Assembly: GCA_016584305.1 (NCBI GenBank)
Contig: JACEEZ010019040.1
Span: 136,930-200,929 of the forward strand
Length of the DNA stretch: 64,000 nt
DNA from: Chionoecetes opilio
Lineage: Eukaryota; Arthropoda; Malacostraca; Decapoda; Majidae
Direction: 5' to 3'
Shown here: one piece after another, positions 1 through 10,053 of the stretch
Layout of the letters: each line of letters starts with the position of its first letter
How positions within the stretch are numbered: position 1 is the stretch's first letter
The notes under the pieces: model-generated
Database searches by the model: none
What the model was told of the DNA's origin: nothing
The model's input: only the letters and a program-made list of their open reading frames with translations
Program-made: the position numbers and the translations under genes

Positions 1-1
1 T

Positions 2-1813
2 GGTCCCCATGGCTCCGGTACCAGAAACATTAACAGTTCTCTGCTTCTGAATTTTGCGAGGTCCAGAAGGTTGAGAATTGCAGGTTCTTGGTATCAGAGA
101 CCAGAGCTGCACCGCTGGACATGGTATAGTAATGCCGGAGGGGTAGCTAAGGAGATCAACCACGTCTTCGTTAGTACTCGTTGCAGGATCCTCCAGAACT
201 GCAGGGTTTACCAGAGTGCTGAGTTCTTTGGAACAGATCACAGACTTGTTGTTGCTACACTTAAGCTTCATGTCAAGTCCAGAAAAATCTCAAGAGGTAA
301 CCATACTGTGTTTCATCTTGAGAAACTGAAGGACGTGACATGTGCCCATGAGTATGCAGTAGCAGCCTCAAATTGGTTTGATGTGCTCGGTGCCCTCGAG
401 GACCCTGTAGAACTGTGGGATACCTTCAAACGTGAAACTCTACAGGCTGCCAAGGAGTGTATTGGGGAGCGCCCGAGGTCAAGGCGTGGTTTTGTCTCGA
501 CGGAGACGCTGAAGAAAATTGAAGAGAGTCGCACTGCCAGGCTGGCTGGGAACCAGTACCAGCACAGGGCTCTGTCATGCAGAACTAGAATCCTCCTGGG
601 GAGAGACAAGGAGAGGTATGTCAGGAGTCTCGCTGAGGATGTCGAGGGCCATTTCAAAGCTAATGACCTCCGACCCGCCTACCGAGCCCTGAAGAAGCTC
701 CGTTCCAAGTCTCCATCTCGGGCGAGTGATATTCGAGCAGCAGATAGGCGCCTCGTGTTGGACATAGATGGGCAGATGGCTCGTTGAGCTGAGTACTTTG
801 GGCAGTTGTTCACGGTGGACCCTCCAATTGAGCAGCTTCACACCACTGGTTTACAGTCAGTGGATGCCGATCCTCCCATTGACGAAACCGCACCCTCTCT
901 TGACGAAGTCAGAGAGGCTGTAGCAAAGTTGAGGGGTGGAAAGGCAGCTGGTGTTTGTAATATCAGTGCGGAGCTCCTCAAAGCTGGGGGTGAGGCCATG
1001 ATCCGCGGGTTGCATGCTGTCCTGACTGCCGTGTGGCAATCAGGTACCATTCCTCCTGACTGGAAAAGGGGGCTGGTCGTCCCTAACTGGAAAGGGAAAG
1101 GGGAGCGTCAGCACTGCAACAATTACCGCGGTATTACACTGCTCAGCGTGCCAGGCAAGGTGCTTGCCCATCTATTGCTGACACGGATCCACAGTCATCT
1201 GCTGAAGCATCAGAGACCTCAACAGTCTGGATTCACGCCTGGTAAGTCAACAACGGACCGTATCCTAGCGCTTCGTGTCCTGGTGGAACGCCGACGTGAG
1301 TTTCGACAGAGGATGCTTGCAGCCTATGTTGATCTCAAAAAGGCATTTGACTCAGTGCATCGTGAGTCACTCTGGGATCTTCTGCGACTTCACGGGATTC
1401 CTGCAAGGACTATTGGTTTGATGACTGGTCTGTACTCTGGGACTGAGAGTGCTGTGAAGTGTGGGGGAGGTGTATCCCGCTTCTTTCCTGTGAATACAGG
1501 AGTGACGCAAGGGTGCTTCCTTGCCCCATCACTTTTCAACACTTGTATGGACTGGGTATTGGGCAAAGTTGCAGATTAAACTGATTGTGGAGCATCCCTC
1601 GGCAACACCAAGATCACTAATCTTATTTTTGTCGATGATGCAGTAATATTTGCTGAGTCGCTGGAGGTTCTGGTGATGGCTCTTGAGGCGCTGCACGAGG
1701 AGGCAAAGCCCTTGGGACTCGAGGTCTCCTGGCTTAAGACCAAGGTCCAGGTGTTTGGAGGCTTACTAGATGAAACTGTACTAGAGGGCTGGGCTGGGTC
1801 TATGAGGATATGA
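2..1813 (+). pseudogene. RTE-like LINE polyprotein fragment (endonuclease + reverse transcriptase), two nonsense codons
   Basis: One reading frame runs from the left edge to a stop at 1811-1813 and is broken only by TGA at 785-787 and TAA at 1577-1579, so frame is kept throughout. The first part is the end of an APE-type endonuclease, with GPHGSGTRN at the edge and the catalytic-His motif TDHRLV near 236-253. A charged linker follows. The reverse transcriptase shows NNYRGITLLS, SGFTPGKSTTDR, YVDLKKAFDSV (motif A), GVTQGCFLAPSLF (motif B) and FVDD at 1628-1639 (catalytic motif C, usually FADD in relatives I recall). The frame ends soon after the thumb start, so the 3' part is missing, and the 5' part lies outside the window. 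Both stops fit single transitions (TGG to TGA, CAA to TAA). Family membership rests on recalled resemblance to CFDP2-like RTE proteins; no search was run. Non-functional. Confidence 0.88.
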
Positions 1814-1941
1814 CGCTTTGCCATAGTGACGATCAGGTCTGGGATGCTTGTATCTTGGCTTCGATCATCAGGCAGGGAATCCTGCAACACACAAGTACAA
1901 CAATTGTGTTAGTACCAGCCACCACAGTTTACATTCATTGG

Positions 1942-2172
1942 CATCAATATTTGATATGTTGAGGTAATTGACCTCTCACTGTCCTCAGAGGTCAAAGCTA
2001 GACACCTGTAAATAATTACCAACGCTGTGTGGAATATGTAGACACTTTTATTGGAACACAAATGCATGGTGTGTACATCATAAACATGTTTACCATTAAC
2101 CAATGACGCCAAACATCAATATTTTGATACTTTGAGGTCATTGACCTCTCACGGTCCTCAGAGGTCAAATCT
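1942..2172. repeat. Pair of ~60-bp direct repeats, 172 bp apart, rich in AGGTCA half-sites
   Basis: Segments 1942-2000 and 2114-2172 are near-identical. Each holds an inverted AGGTCA-type pair followed by a second AGGTCA (1989-1994 and 2162-2167). The sequence between them is AT-rich and has no convincing gene. The 1.82-2.48 kb stretch otherwise shows nothing recognisable. Confidence 0.7.
2135..2147. promoter_or_regulatory. Perfect IR-1 nuclear-receptor element (ecdysone-response-element consensus)
   Basis: AGGTCATTGACCT is a perfect inverted repeat with a 1-bp spacer and fits the EcR/USP consensus RGKTCANTGAMCY. The sister copy at 1962-1974 has one substitution (AGGTAATTGACCT). No promoter or gene is visible beside it, so function is inference only and a chance match within a repeat is possible. 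Confidence 0.3.
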
Positions 2173-2484
2173 GCCTTACCTCCCGATCTGAAAATGAAGC
2201 TTATGGCATGTACTAACACTGGTAGAAATTTCATGCTTTAGTCATAATTTAAACAATTCTTATGATATGAGAGATTATCAGCTGCACTAGAAGGAAGTGG
2301 AAGTGTTTCTCTATCCCTCCTGGGTGTGTCTTGGTGTGTGGTGTGGCTCGGTGTGGTCTTGGGTACAGTTGGCGTAAACCGCCTCAGGTAACACAACGCT
2401 CTTCCCTCCACACAGACACCGAACCTGTAGGTAAGGTTGCGACGTGGTGGTAGGTAAAGTTCGTAACAGTACTTATAACCGATT

Positions 2485-3606
2485 ACAGGAAGTTTCAACG
2501 GAATGCACTTTCGACGGTAGAAAATGGATGTTTCGACGGTACCGTCGAACTCCGTCGAAACTTCCAATATGTCTATCATAGAGTAAAACCTAAAGGTATT
2601 TTGTCATTGAAAGGATTAATATAAAATACAAGGTTACTAAATCATTGCCCACCATAATTAAAGTGAAAAGCATATACAGCCAAGATCCCCCTATATCTTC
2701 GTTGTTTCCCACCCTAACGTGGTAACACCTATCAAACTTACCGTAGATAACAGTAAAGTCGCCAGGACAACTTTTTTTTCTGTTTACAGACGTGTGGTGG
2801 CATTAATACTTACATTTCTACATCCATGATTTCAGGAAAGTTAGAAGGGGCATCTGGAGAGTCTGTGTCATGTTGTGTCTTCATCTGTGTCATAGTATGG
2901 TTACAAATGAACAAGTGACAAAAATATCTACAAAGTGGCTACCAACAATAAAGTCGCCATCTAGTGTTTATTTATTGAGTGTCCTACCACTGTCGTCGTC
3001 GCCCGAAAAAAAAACGAGTAGGTAGTGTAATTTGAAACCGTATATACTCGCAGATACAAAGCATAAAACAACGCTGAAACAAAGTAGATTATACAGTCAT
3101 GATATAAACTACTGTGTATCATCTTCAGTGGCACATAAAAATCAGTAGTAATGCTATAATTCGTAATATATGGCGCCTGGCGACATGATTGTAGGTGGCG
3201 ACTTTACTATTATCTATGGTAGCTTGCCTATCATTAATATTGTATTTAATAAAATCAATTAACGATAAAGACTAATAAACAATGAACAACAGTACTGTTT
3301 GTGCGGCTTCAACCTCAGGCTAAAGTAGTTCCCTCCGGATGGTCACACAGTTTTAGACAACAGAAAACGGCACCTAAGTTTGTGGGGAAGTTTACAAATA
3401 TTTAATTTACAATTATAATATCAAATTAACAAACAAATTTTAATTTAGATCAATGATATGTTAAATTGCGCATGATGAAAGATCTAAAATATTATGAAGG
3501 TAATGAATGAGAGGGTTCGACGGCGCTGACTTGGAAGGTTCGACGATGCATTGTGTTGGAAGTTTCGACGGTGTCGTCGAAAACGCATTCCGTCGAACCT
3601 TCCTGT
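2485..3606. mobile_element. 1.1 kb TIR element with repeated TTCGACGG motifs
   Basis: The left end (2485-2518) and the reverse complement of the right end (3573-3606) match closely, both reading ACAGGAAG, then TTCRACGGAATGC, then TTTCGACG. Further copies of TTCGACG or CGTCGAA lie just inside each end (2508-2565 and 3516-3602), like the subterminal transposase-binding repeats of DNA transposons. No transposase frame is present, so this is a non-autonomous (MITE-like) element. No clear target duplication was found, so the exact ends are uncertain. A second TIR element (2739-3221) lies inside. Confidence 0.55.
2739..3221. mobile_element. 483-bp MITE-like element nested in the 1.1 kb TIR element
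   Basis: A 26-bp sequence at 2739-2764 (TACCGTAGATAACAG, then TAAAGTCGCCA) reappears inverted at 3196-3221 with three differences. A third, partial copy of the AAAGTCGCCA core lies at about 2950. A truncated copy of the left ~125 bp is at 5181-5306, which shows it is a dispersed repeat. No coding capacity. Confidence 0.55.
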
Positions 3607-3700
3607 CCTAATACTCAATTACTGTGTAACGCGAGAAAATGGGTTAATCCTGTGACTCACGATTGACGAAAAGTTTACACTGAGTGGTGAGAGTAAAGTA

Positions 3701-3719
3701 ATATATATATATATATATA
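3701..3719. repeat. (AT)n microsatellite
   Basis: Nineteen bases of uninterrupted alternating A and T. The surrounding 3.6-3.75 kb holds no recognised feature. Confidence 0.9.
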
Positions 3720-3759
3720 GCCAGTTATTAAATGATAATAATTTTTCTTCACTCCTCAG

Positions 3760-4400
3760 TCCCAATTCATTTGGATATAGGTTTCCTGCCATATGTTTAT
3801 GGTCTCGTAGTCACTGGTGACGTCACGGGAAGAAGGTAAGAGAGAAGGTAGACAGCCGCTCTCGATCTCTTTCCTCTCGACCGGGCTAGTGGATGGTCGT
3901 GTGAATGGAGACGTTCCCCTGCAACCTTTTAGAAGGGATTTTAGGAGGTGAACGGAGTGACGAGACAGCAGCCTTGTGGGAGGAAGCCAGTGGAGCACAT
4001 GGCCCATGTCAGCGTGGTGTACGGTGTGAGCTGCAAAGGCAGAGTGGTGAACCAGCTGAGTGGCAACAGGTGTTGTGACCGTCCTGGACACCAATATTAA
4101 GAGCTAAGGCCATATTTCATCGCGAGTGTGTTTATATATAGGTAGGTATATTACCTAGTGACGGTGGTTAGGAACGTTTGTGCCTGTGTTAAGCCCGGAT
4201 GAGAAGTTAGTGGTTTCGGGTATTATTATTTCGAGTGAGTTTTCGGTGAAACCATTGGAGCTGTGATGTGATTACTGATCGTGATAATTATAAAGAAACC
4301 CTGTTAACAAGTCGTTCATTAAGTCCCAGTTATCCTCATATATTCTCTAAATCTTTAGATTCTTTTTTGTCCCACTTATTGTGGGTGGTGGCAGCGTAAT
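3760..4400 (+). other. Possible LTR and primer-binding region of a degraded LTR retroelement
   Basis: The stretch has an LTR-like build: GC-richer promoter-like sequence, then AT-rich sequence, ending near 4385 in GTGGTGGCAGCG, which resembles a tRNA-primed binding site after a 5' LTR. No second LTR, gag or pol is found in the window, and the open frames here (a minus frame at 3756-4094, for example) match nothing I recognise. Treat this as a suggestion only. Confidence 0.2.
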
Positions 4401-5180
4401 CGCCAGGTTTGTGGAGCCCTTCAAATTAACATCTAGCCAAAAGGGGGGGCACTACAACTGGTTGAAAGTACCAAAATACCTTATGTTCTAACTTGGTTCT
4501 TGTTGTTGTTTAGAGCTGCGAGGACCCCCTGGGGAACACTATGAGCCCTGGTGGTGTCCTATGATGCTATCACAGGAGTGGCAGCTGACCTGTCTTCTCC
4601 AGGAAGGCGGATGACAGTGTTGCCGTGAGGGGTGGACGCCAGCCGCCGCCAGCAGGGTGGGCAGGTCAAAGGTGGTGATGTTCAGGACGAGGACGAGAGT
4701 GTAGCACTACAAGGTGGGAGTGGAAGCGCGGACAATGTAGCAGAAAGTGTTGAGAGAAATAGAATGGTTTCTAGTACGTTTCTGGACCATGGGCAGTGAG
4801 GGTCAGGGGACAGACGCAGGCACTGTAGGTGAACCGTGAGTGTTGTAAGTTGTAACTTGTGTGGATCAGCTGGCGGAGCCGCGGAAGCTGTTAAGGGTGA
4901 CATCCAGGACGAAGGACTTTTTCCGTATCCACGGCTGAGGGGAAGAGTCACTGTGGTATTGGCCCATAGAGGTAATGCGGAAGACATCGTCAAGCGTGTT
5001 GCTCCAGGAGGAGCGGCAGACCCGGGAGATGAGGCGTTTAGCCATGGAGACTGCCAGAGGGAGGAGAGTCGTGTTTACCTGTCAGGGCCAACTTGGTTGC
5101 AGAATCAGCGACCTCGTTGCCTCAGATACCAGCGGGATGGAACCATGGAGGTTATAAAGAGGGAGGCGGTATGTTGCCTC
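4401..5180. other. No recognised gene
   Basis: GC-richer stretch. A 118-codon plus frame at 4836-5192 resembles no family I know and runs directly into a MITE fragment, so it is not called as a gene. It could be degraded retroelement leader sequence. Confidence 0.4.
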
Positions 5181-5306
5181 TACCGTAAATAACACTAAAG
5201 TCGCCAGGACAACGTTTCTTTTTTATTTACAGACACCTGGTGGCGTTAATACTTACTTTTCTACATCCATGATTTCAGGTAAGCTAGACGGGGCTATCTG
5301 GTGAGT
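5181..5306 (+). mobile_element. Truncated second copy of the 2739-3221 MITE (left end only)
   Basis: Begins TACCGTAAATAACACTAAAG and stays collinear with 2739-2862, including the CATGATTTCAGG stretch, with a few substitutions and indels. The right TIR is missing. Confidence 0.7.
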
Positions 5307-5430
5307 CTTTACAGACCCGTACCGAGAGTCATGATGAAGGTCGAGCGACGAACGACGAACGACAGAGGTAGGGTAGCGTAAAAGGGATATTTTTCGGAAC
5401 GAAGAGCAGCGACGACGGTCGAAGGTCAGC

Positions 5431-5517
5431 ACGAAGACACGGGGGTACCCAAGGTAAACAAACTGATTTGTTTACAGTATATCAGTTTGTTTACCTTAGG
5501 GGTACCCGTGTCTTCGT
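5431..5517. repeat. Long hairpin: 37-bp inverted repeat with 13-nt loop
   Basis: Arms 5431-5467 and 5481-5517 are reverse complements except for one or two small indels in the GGTACCC region. The loop is TTGTTTACAGTAT. It could be a genuine foldback or the end of a palindromic element, or a read-inversion artefact. No gene lies next to it. Confidence 0.8.
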
Positions 5518-5593
5518 ATCAGAAAACGAAATATATCAATGGAAAGCTGATAAATTCTGTTTCTATTGATATCTTCCAAGGGGCTGGATGTTC

Positions 5594-7462
5594 GAACGAT
5601 CTTGATCTTGATCTTGATTTGGGAGTCACCCAGCAGATGCTGTCAGTGAAGCCTTTGGTCCGGCGTTCTCCCACACACGTAATCTGTTGGGAGAGAAGCA
5701 AAAGGGGGAAGCAAAACTAGGGATTTCTTTTTCCCCTCCTTCCTCTCTCTGCATCACATTTATACGGGGTCCCCCATCACTGAGGGGCCCCCTGCCTCTC
5801 ATGCTCTCTCCTACGTGCTCTCCATGAGTTCTCCAAGAATTCTTTTACACTCTCAATCACACTACTGTCACTCCTCCACTCAGCACACAACCCCAGCAGG
5901 TACTCCATCTCCACTCTCCTGTCTCTCATCTCTCGCCATTCTTCCACTCCGACCTCTCCTACCACTACCTCCAACATCTTTGTTCTAGCATACTCATACC
6001 GTTCAAATTCCAGCATCATGTGCTCCACGGTTTCATCCACTCCTGTCACACACATCTCACACACCTTGCTGCCATCATTCTTCCATCTGTACATACGACT
6101 ATTTACCTCCAGCGACTTTGTCCTGGCTCTGAAGAGTAGGTCCCCTCCATAGCCACCATCATAGAACCTTTCATACCGTGGCTGGTCCTTTCTCCTGTAC
6201 CATTCCAGTATTGATTTCTCACTCATTCCCCTCAGCCATTCTTCTTTCCCTTTCTCTTCCACTCTCTTATTTATTTCCTTTTTGCATACAGCCATACTCC
6301 CATGTCTCATCACTCCTGTCACAAACATTCCCAGTTCACCTGTCCATCTTTCCACTTTTACTGAGTCTTTCATCCACTTTCCATACATATTCCAGTCCCA
6401 AACCTTGCTTGCCCATTTGCTGTCATCCATTCGTTGCAGTCTAGCGATCTGTACCTCAGTCCTGCCTTTGCTATCCTCTCTCTGAACGTGCTCCATCCCA
6501 TGTCTCCTCTAATCGCTTCACTGCCACATACCTATTGGCCTCCTAATTGCTATTCTGCCTGCTTTGTTCTGTGTTACTTCCAATCTGTCCAACTCCTTCC
6601 TAGACCACACCATTGTTTCCAAGCCATACATAATGCTAGGACTGCCACACTTTCCATAGTCCCTCACCACTTCATACTTGGTTGGCCCGACATCTTGCCA
6701 CACGCCTAGCCTTCCAACCCACTGGTTGGCTCTAGCTATCCTCTCATGTTTAGTTTCTCACATCCTTTATCATCAACCAAATACCCAGATACTTGTACTC
6801 TTTCGTTCTCTTTATTTCATTCCCACCCACCATCCAAATCCTGTCATCATCAGAGTCATCCCATTCACCACCGAACACCTGGCTCTTCTCCTTACTGAGC
6901 CTAACGTTGAAGTCCCTTCCATACTCAGTCCACAGCATTCAGCATCTCTTGTAGCTCATTGTGTTTCACTAAGGATCACCACATCATCTGCATACATCAG
7001 TACACTCAACACTTCATCTCCAATTTTCACACCCAGACCTGTACGCTTCACTCTCACTGCCATTTCCTCAACATATAATCCAAAAGTAGAGGAGAAAGGA
7101 CAAAGCCCTGTCTTACTCTCCTCTTACTATTCACCCATCCAGTCTCGAGTCACCCATACTGAACTTGGCCTGTGTGTTCTCATACATACTGCTTATTATT
7201 TTAACAACCTCTTCACTCATGCCAATCGTCTCCAATACCTTACATAGCATTCTCCTATCCACTCTGTCATAACGCTTTTCTCAATATCTAGAAAGGCTAG
7301 ATATTTCTTTCTTCCTCCTTCTTGTTCTCTCATCACTTCATTCATTACAAACATATTGTCCCTCACCTCTTCTGTCTTTTCTGAATCCATTCTGCTCTTC
7401 ACCCATCCCTTATTTCTTTCCACAACTTCACCTAGTCTTTCTTCAGTACACCCAGAAAATCG
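5594..7462 (-). pseudogene. LINE family A, copy 1 (5'-truncated): RT and C-terminal zinc-knuckle region
   Basis: I/Jockey-group LINE on the minus strand, truncated just upstream of RT motif A and broken by several frameshifts. RT motif C is MYADDVVILSET at about 6996-6961 (YADD codons at 6982-6993). The thumb segment includes KEYKYLGIWL (6750-6938). The longest intact piece, 239 codons at 5777-6496, is the C-terminal region. It contains the zinc knuckle CEMCVTGVDETVEHMM, but the last cysteine is replaced by phenylalanine (MLEFERY). Copy 2 keeps cysteine there, so this is a decay mutation. The 3' end is a short (ATCAAG)n tail at 5594-5618. Homology to copy 2 stops near 7460, the usual sign of incomplete reverse transcription. 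Exact clade not determined. Confidence 0.85.
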
Positions 7463-7470
7463 GATGTGTG

Positions 7471-10053
7471 ATCTTGATCTGATCTTGATTTGGGAGTCAC
7501 CCAGCAGATGCTGGCAGTGAAGCCTCTTGGTCGGCGTTCTCCCACACACGTAATCTGTTGGAGAGAAGCAAAAGGGGGAATGCACAAACTAGGGATTTTC
7601 TTTTTCTCCTCCTTCCTCTCTCTGCATCACATTCATACGGGTCCCCATCACTGAGGGCCCCCCTGTCTCTCATTCCGTCTCCTACGTGCTCTCCAGAATT
7701 CTCCAAGAATTATTTTACACTCTCATCACACGACTGTCACTCCTCCACTCAGCACACAACCCCAGCAGGTTCTCCATCTCCACACTCCTGTCTCTCATCT
7801 CTCCATTCTTCCACTCAGACCTCTCCTACCACTACCTCCAACATCTTTGTTCTAGATACTCATACCGTTCACATTCCAGCATCAGTGCTCCACGGTTTCA
7901 TCCACTCTGTCACACACATCACACACACCTTGCTACCACCATTCTTCCATCTGTACACTACGACTATTTACTCCAGCGACTTTGTCCTGGCTCTGAAGAG
8001 TAAATCCCCTCCATTTGCCACCATCATAGAACCTTTTATTCCGTGGGCTGGTCCTTTCTCCTGTACCATTCCGTGTTGATTTCTCACTCATTCCTCTCAG
8101 CCATTCTTCTTTCCCTTTCTCTTCCACTCTCCTATTTATTTCCTTTTTGCATACAGCCATACTCCCATGTCTCATCACTCCTGTCACAAACATTCCCAGT
8201 TTCACCTGTCCATCTTTCCACTTTTACTGATCTTTCATCCCCCTTCCCATACATATTCGAGTCCCAAACCTTTCTTGCCCACTTGCTGTCATCCATTCGT
8301 TGCAGTCTAGCTCTGTACCTCCCGTCCTGCCTTTGCTATCCTCTCTCTGAACGTGCTTCATCCCATGTCTCCTCTAATCGCTTCCACTGCCACATACTAT
8401 TGGCACCTAATGCTATTCTGCCTGCTTTTTTTCTGTGTTACTTCCAATCTGTCCAACTCCTTCCTAGACCACACCATTGTTTCTAGGCCATACATAATGC
8501 TAGGGACTGCCACACCCTTCCATAGTCCTCTCACCATTCATACTTGTTTTTGGGCCCCACATCTTGCCACACTGCCTAGCCTTCCAACCCACTGGTTGGC
8601 TATCCTCTCATGTTTAGTTTTCTCACAGCCTTTTATCATCCAACCAAATACCCAGATACTTGTACCCTTTCGTTCTCTTTATTTCATTCCCACCCACCAT
8701 CCAAATCCTGTCATCATCAGAGTCAAACCCCAAATTTACCCACCACACTGAAATCTTCTCCTTACTGAGCTAACATTGAAGTCCCTTCCATACTCAGTCA
8801 CAGCATTCAGCATCTCTTGTAGCTCATTGTGGTTTCACTAAGGATCACCACATCATCTACATACATCAGTACACTCAACACTTCATCTCCAATTTTCACA
8901 CCCAGACCTGTACGCTTCACTCTCACTGCCATTTCCTCAACATATAATCCAAAAGTAGAGAAGAAAAAAACACAGCCCTGTCTTACTCCCCTCTTACTAT
9001 TCACCCATCCAGTCTCGAGGTCACCCATTTCTGAACTTTGGCCGTGTGTTCTCCCTACATACTGCTTATTATTTTAACAACCTTTTCACTCATGCAATTG
9101 TCTCCAATACCTTACATAGTGTTCTCCTATCCACTCTGTCATACGCTTTCTCAATATCTAGAAAGGCTAGATATTTCTTTCTTCCCTCCTTCCTTGTTCT
9201 CTCAATCACTTCATTCACTACAAAACATATTGTCCTCACCTCTTCTGTCTTTTCTGAATCCATTCTACTCTTCACCCATCACCTTATTTCTTTCCACAAC
9301 TTCACCTAGTCTTTCATTCAGTACACCACAGAAAATCTTACATACCGTGTCACACATCGCTATTGGCCTGTAATTTTTAATCTCCTTCCTACTCTTGTGT
9401 CCTCCCTTATTTATGAGTCACTCTACTGTCATTCCTCCCAGGCACCCTTTCCTCTCTCCATATATGTCCAAACAACTCATGCATTCCCTCAATTACTCCC
9501 CCCACCTCCCTCTCTATAGAATTCATTCGGGATACCGTCCATTCCAGGGGCCTTTCCATTTTTCAGTTTTCTTTCATCCCCTTTAATCTCATCCATTCTA
9601 ATTTCTTCATTTCCTCATTTTCCCCTATTTTCCTCCCTAAGGTGACGTTCCCTAAGTCACTATCAGGCTCATTCACACCTCCAATATCTTTCCAGAAGTC
9701 TTCTACAGCTCTGACCATTTCCTTTTTCTCTCTTAGTGACCTGCCATTCACCACTAGTTCTTCTACATTTCCTGTATGCTTATATATACTCTCTTCTCCT
9801 CTCAAGAACTTATACCATTCCCTACCTCCTTCCTCACCTTTTTCCCTAAGTTCTCTGATCACTTTTCTCTCTTCATTCACTCTTGCCTTCCTCACCAAGC
9901 ATTTCACCTCCTTTTGCTTACTCTTATTCTTCCCATGCCCTTTCATACTCTATTCTTTCAGCTTCACTGTTTGACCTATTCTTTCTCAGACTCCTACACT
10001 TCCTATTTGACTGTTTCCTTTCTTTCCTGGCCTTGTCGATCTCATTGTTCCAC
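7471..10053 (-). pseudogene. LINE family A, copy 2, 3' part: linker, RT and C-terminal region
   Basis: Reads right to left. The linker region (9563-9946) includes REWYKFLRGEESIYKHTG. RT motif A is LAFLDIEKAYDRVDRRTL (within 9090-9275), motif B is RGVRQGCVFFFSTFGLYVEE, and motif C is YVDD (8852-8863) where copy 1 has YADD. The C-terminal knuckle keeps its final cysteine (MLECERYEY). The frame is broken by many one-base indels. The (ATCAAG)n tail at 7471-7492 abuts the truncated end of copy 1, giving a head-to-tail pair. At 10053 the copy is cut by another element and resumes at 11659. Non-functional. Confidence 0.85.

Noticed and set aside
4836..5192. 118-codon plus frame
   Set aside because: No recognisable motif; it overlaps a MITE fragment at its 3' end and lies in a repeat-rich stretch.
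6178..9974. Many plus-strand frames of 60-190 codons rich in Ser/Leu/Pro
   Set aside because: They are antisense shadows of the minus-strand LINE A copies, whose frames carry RT and zinc-knuckle motifs.
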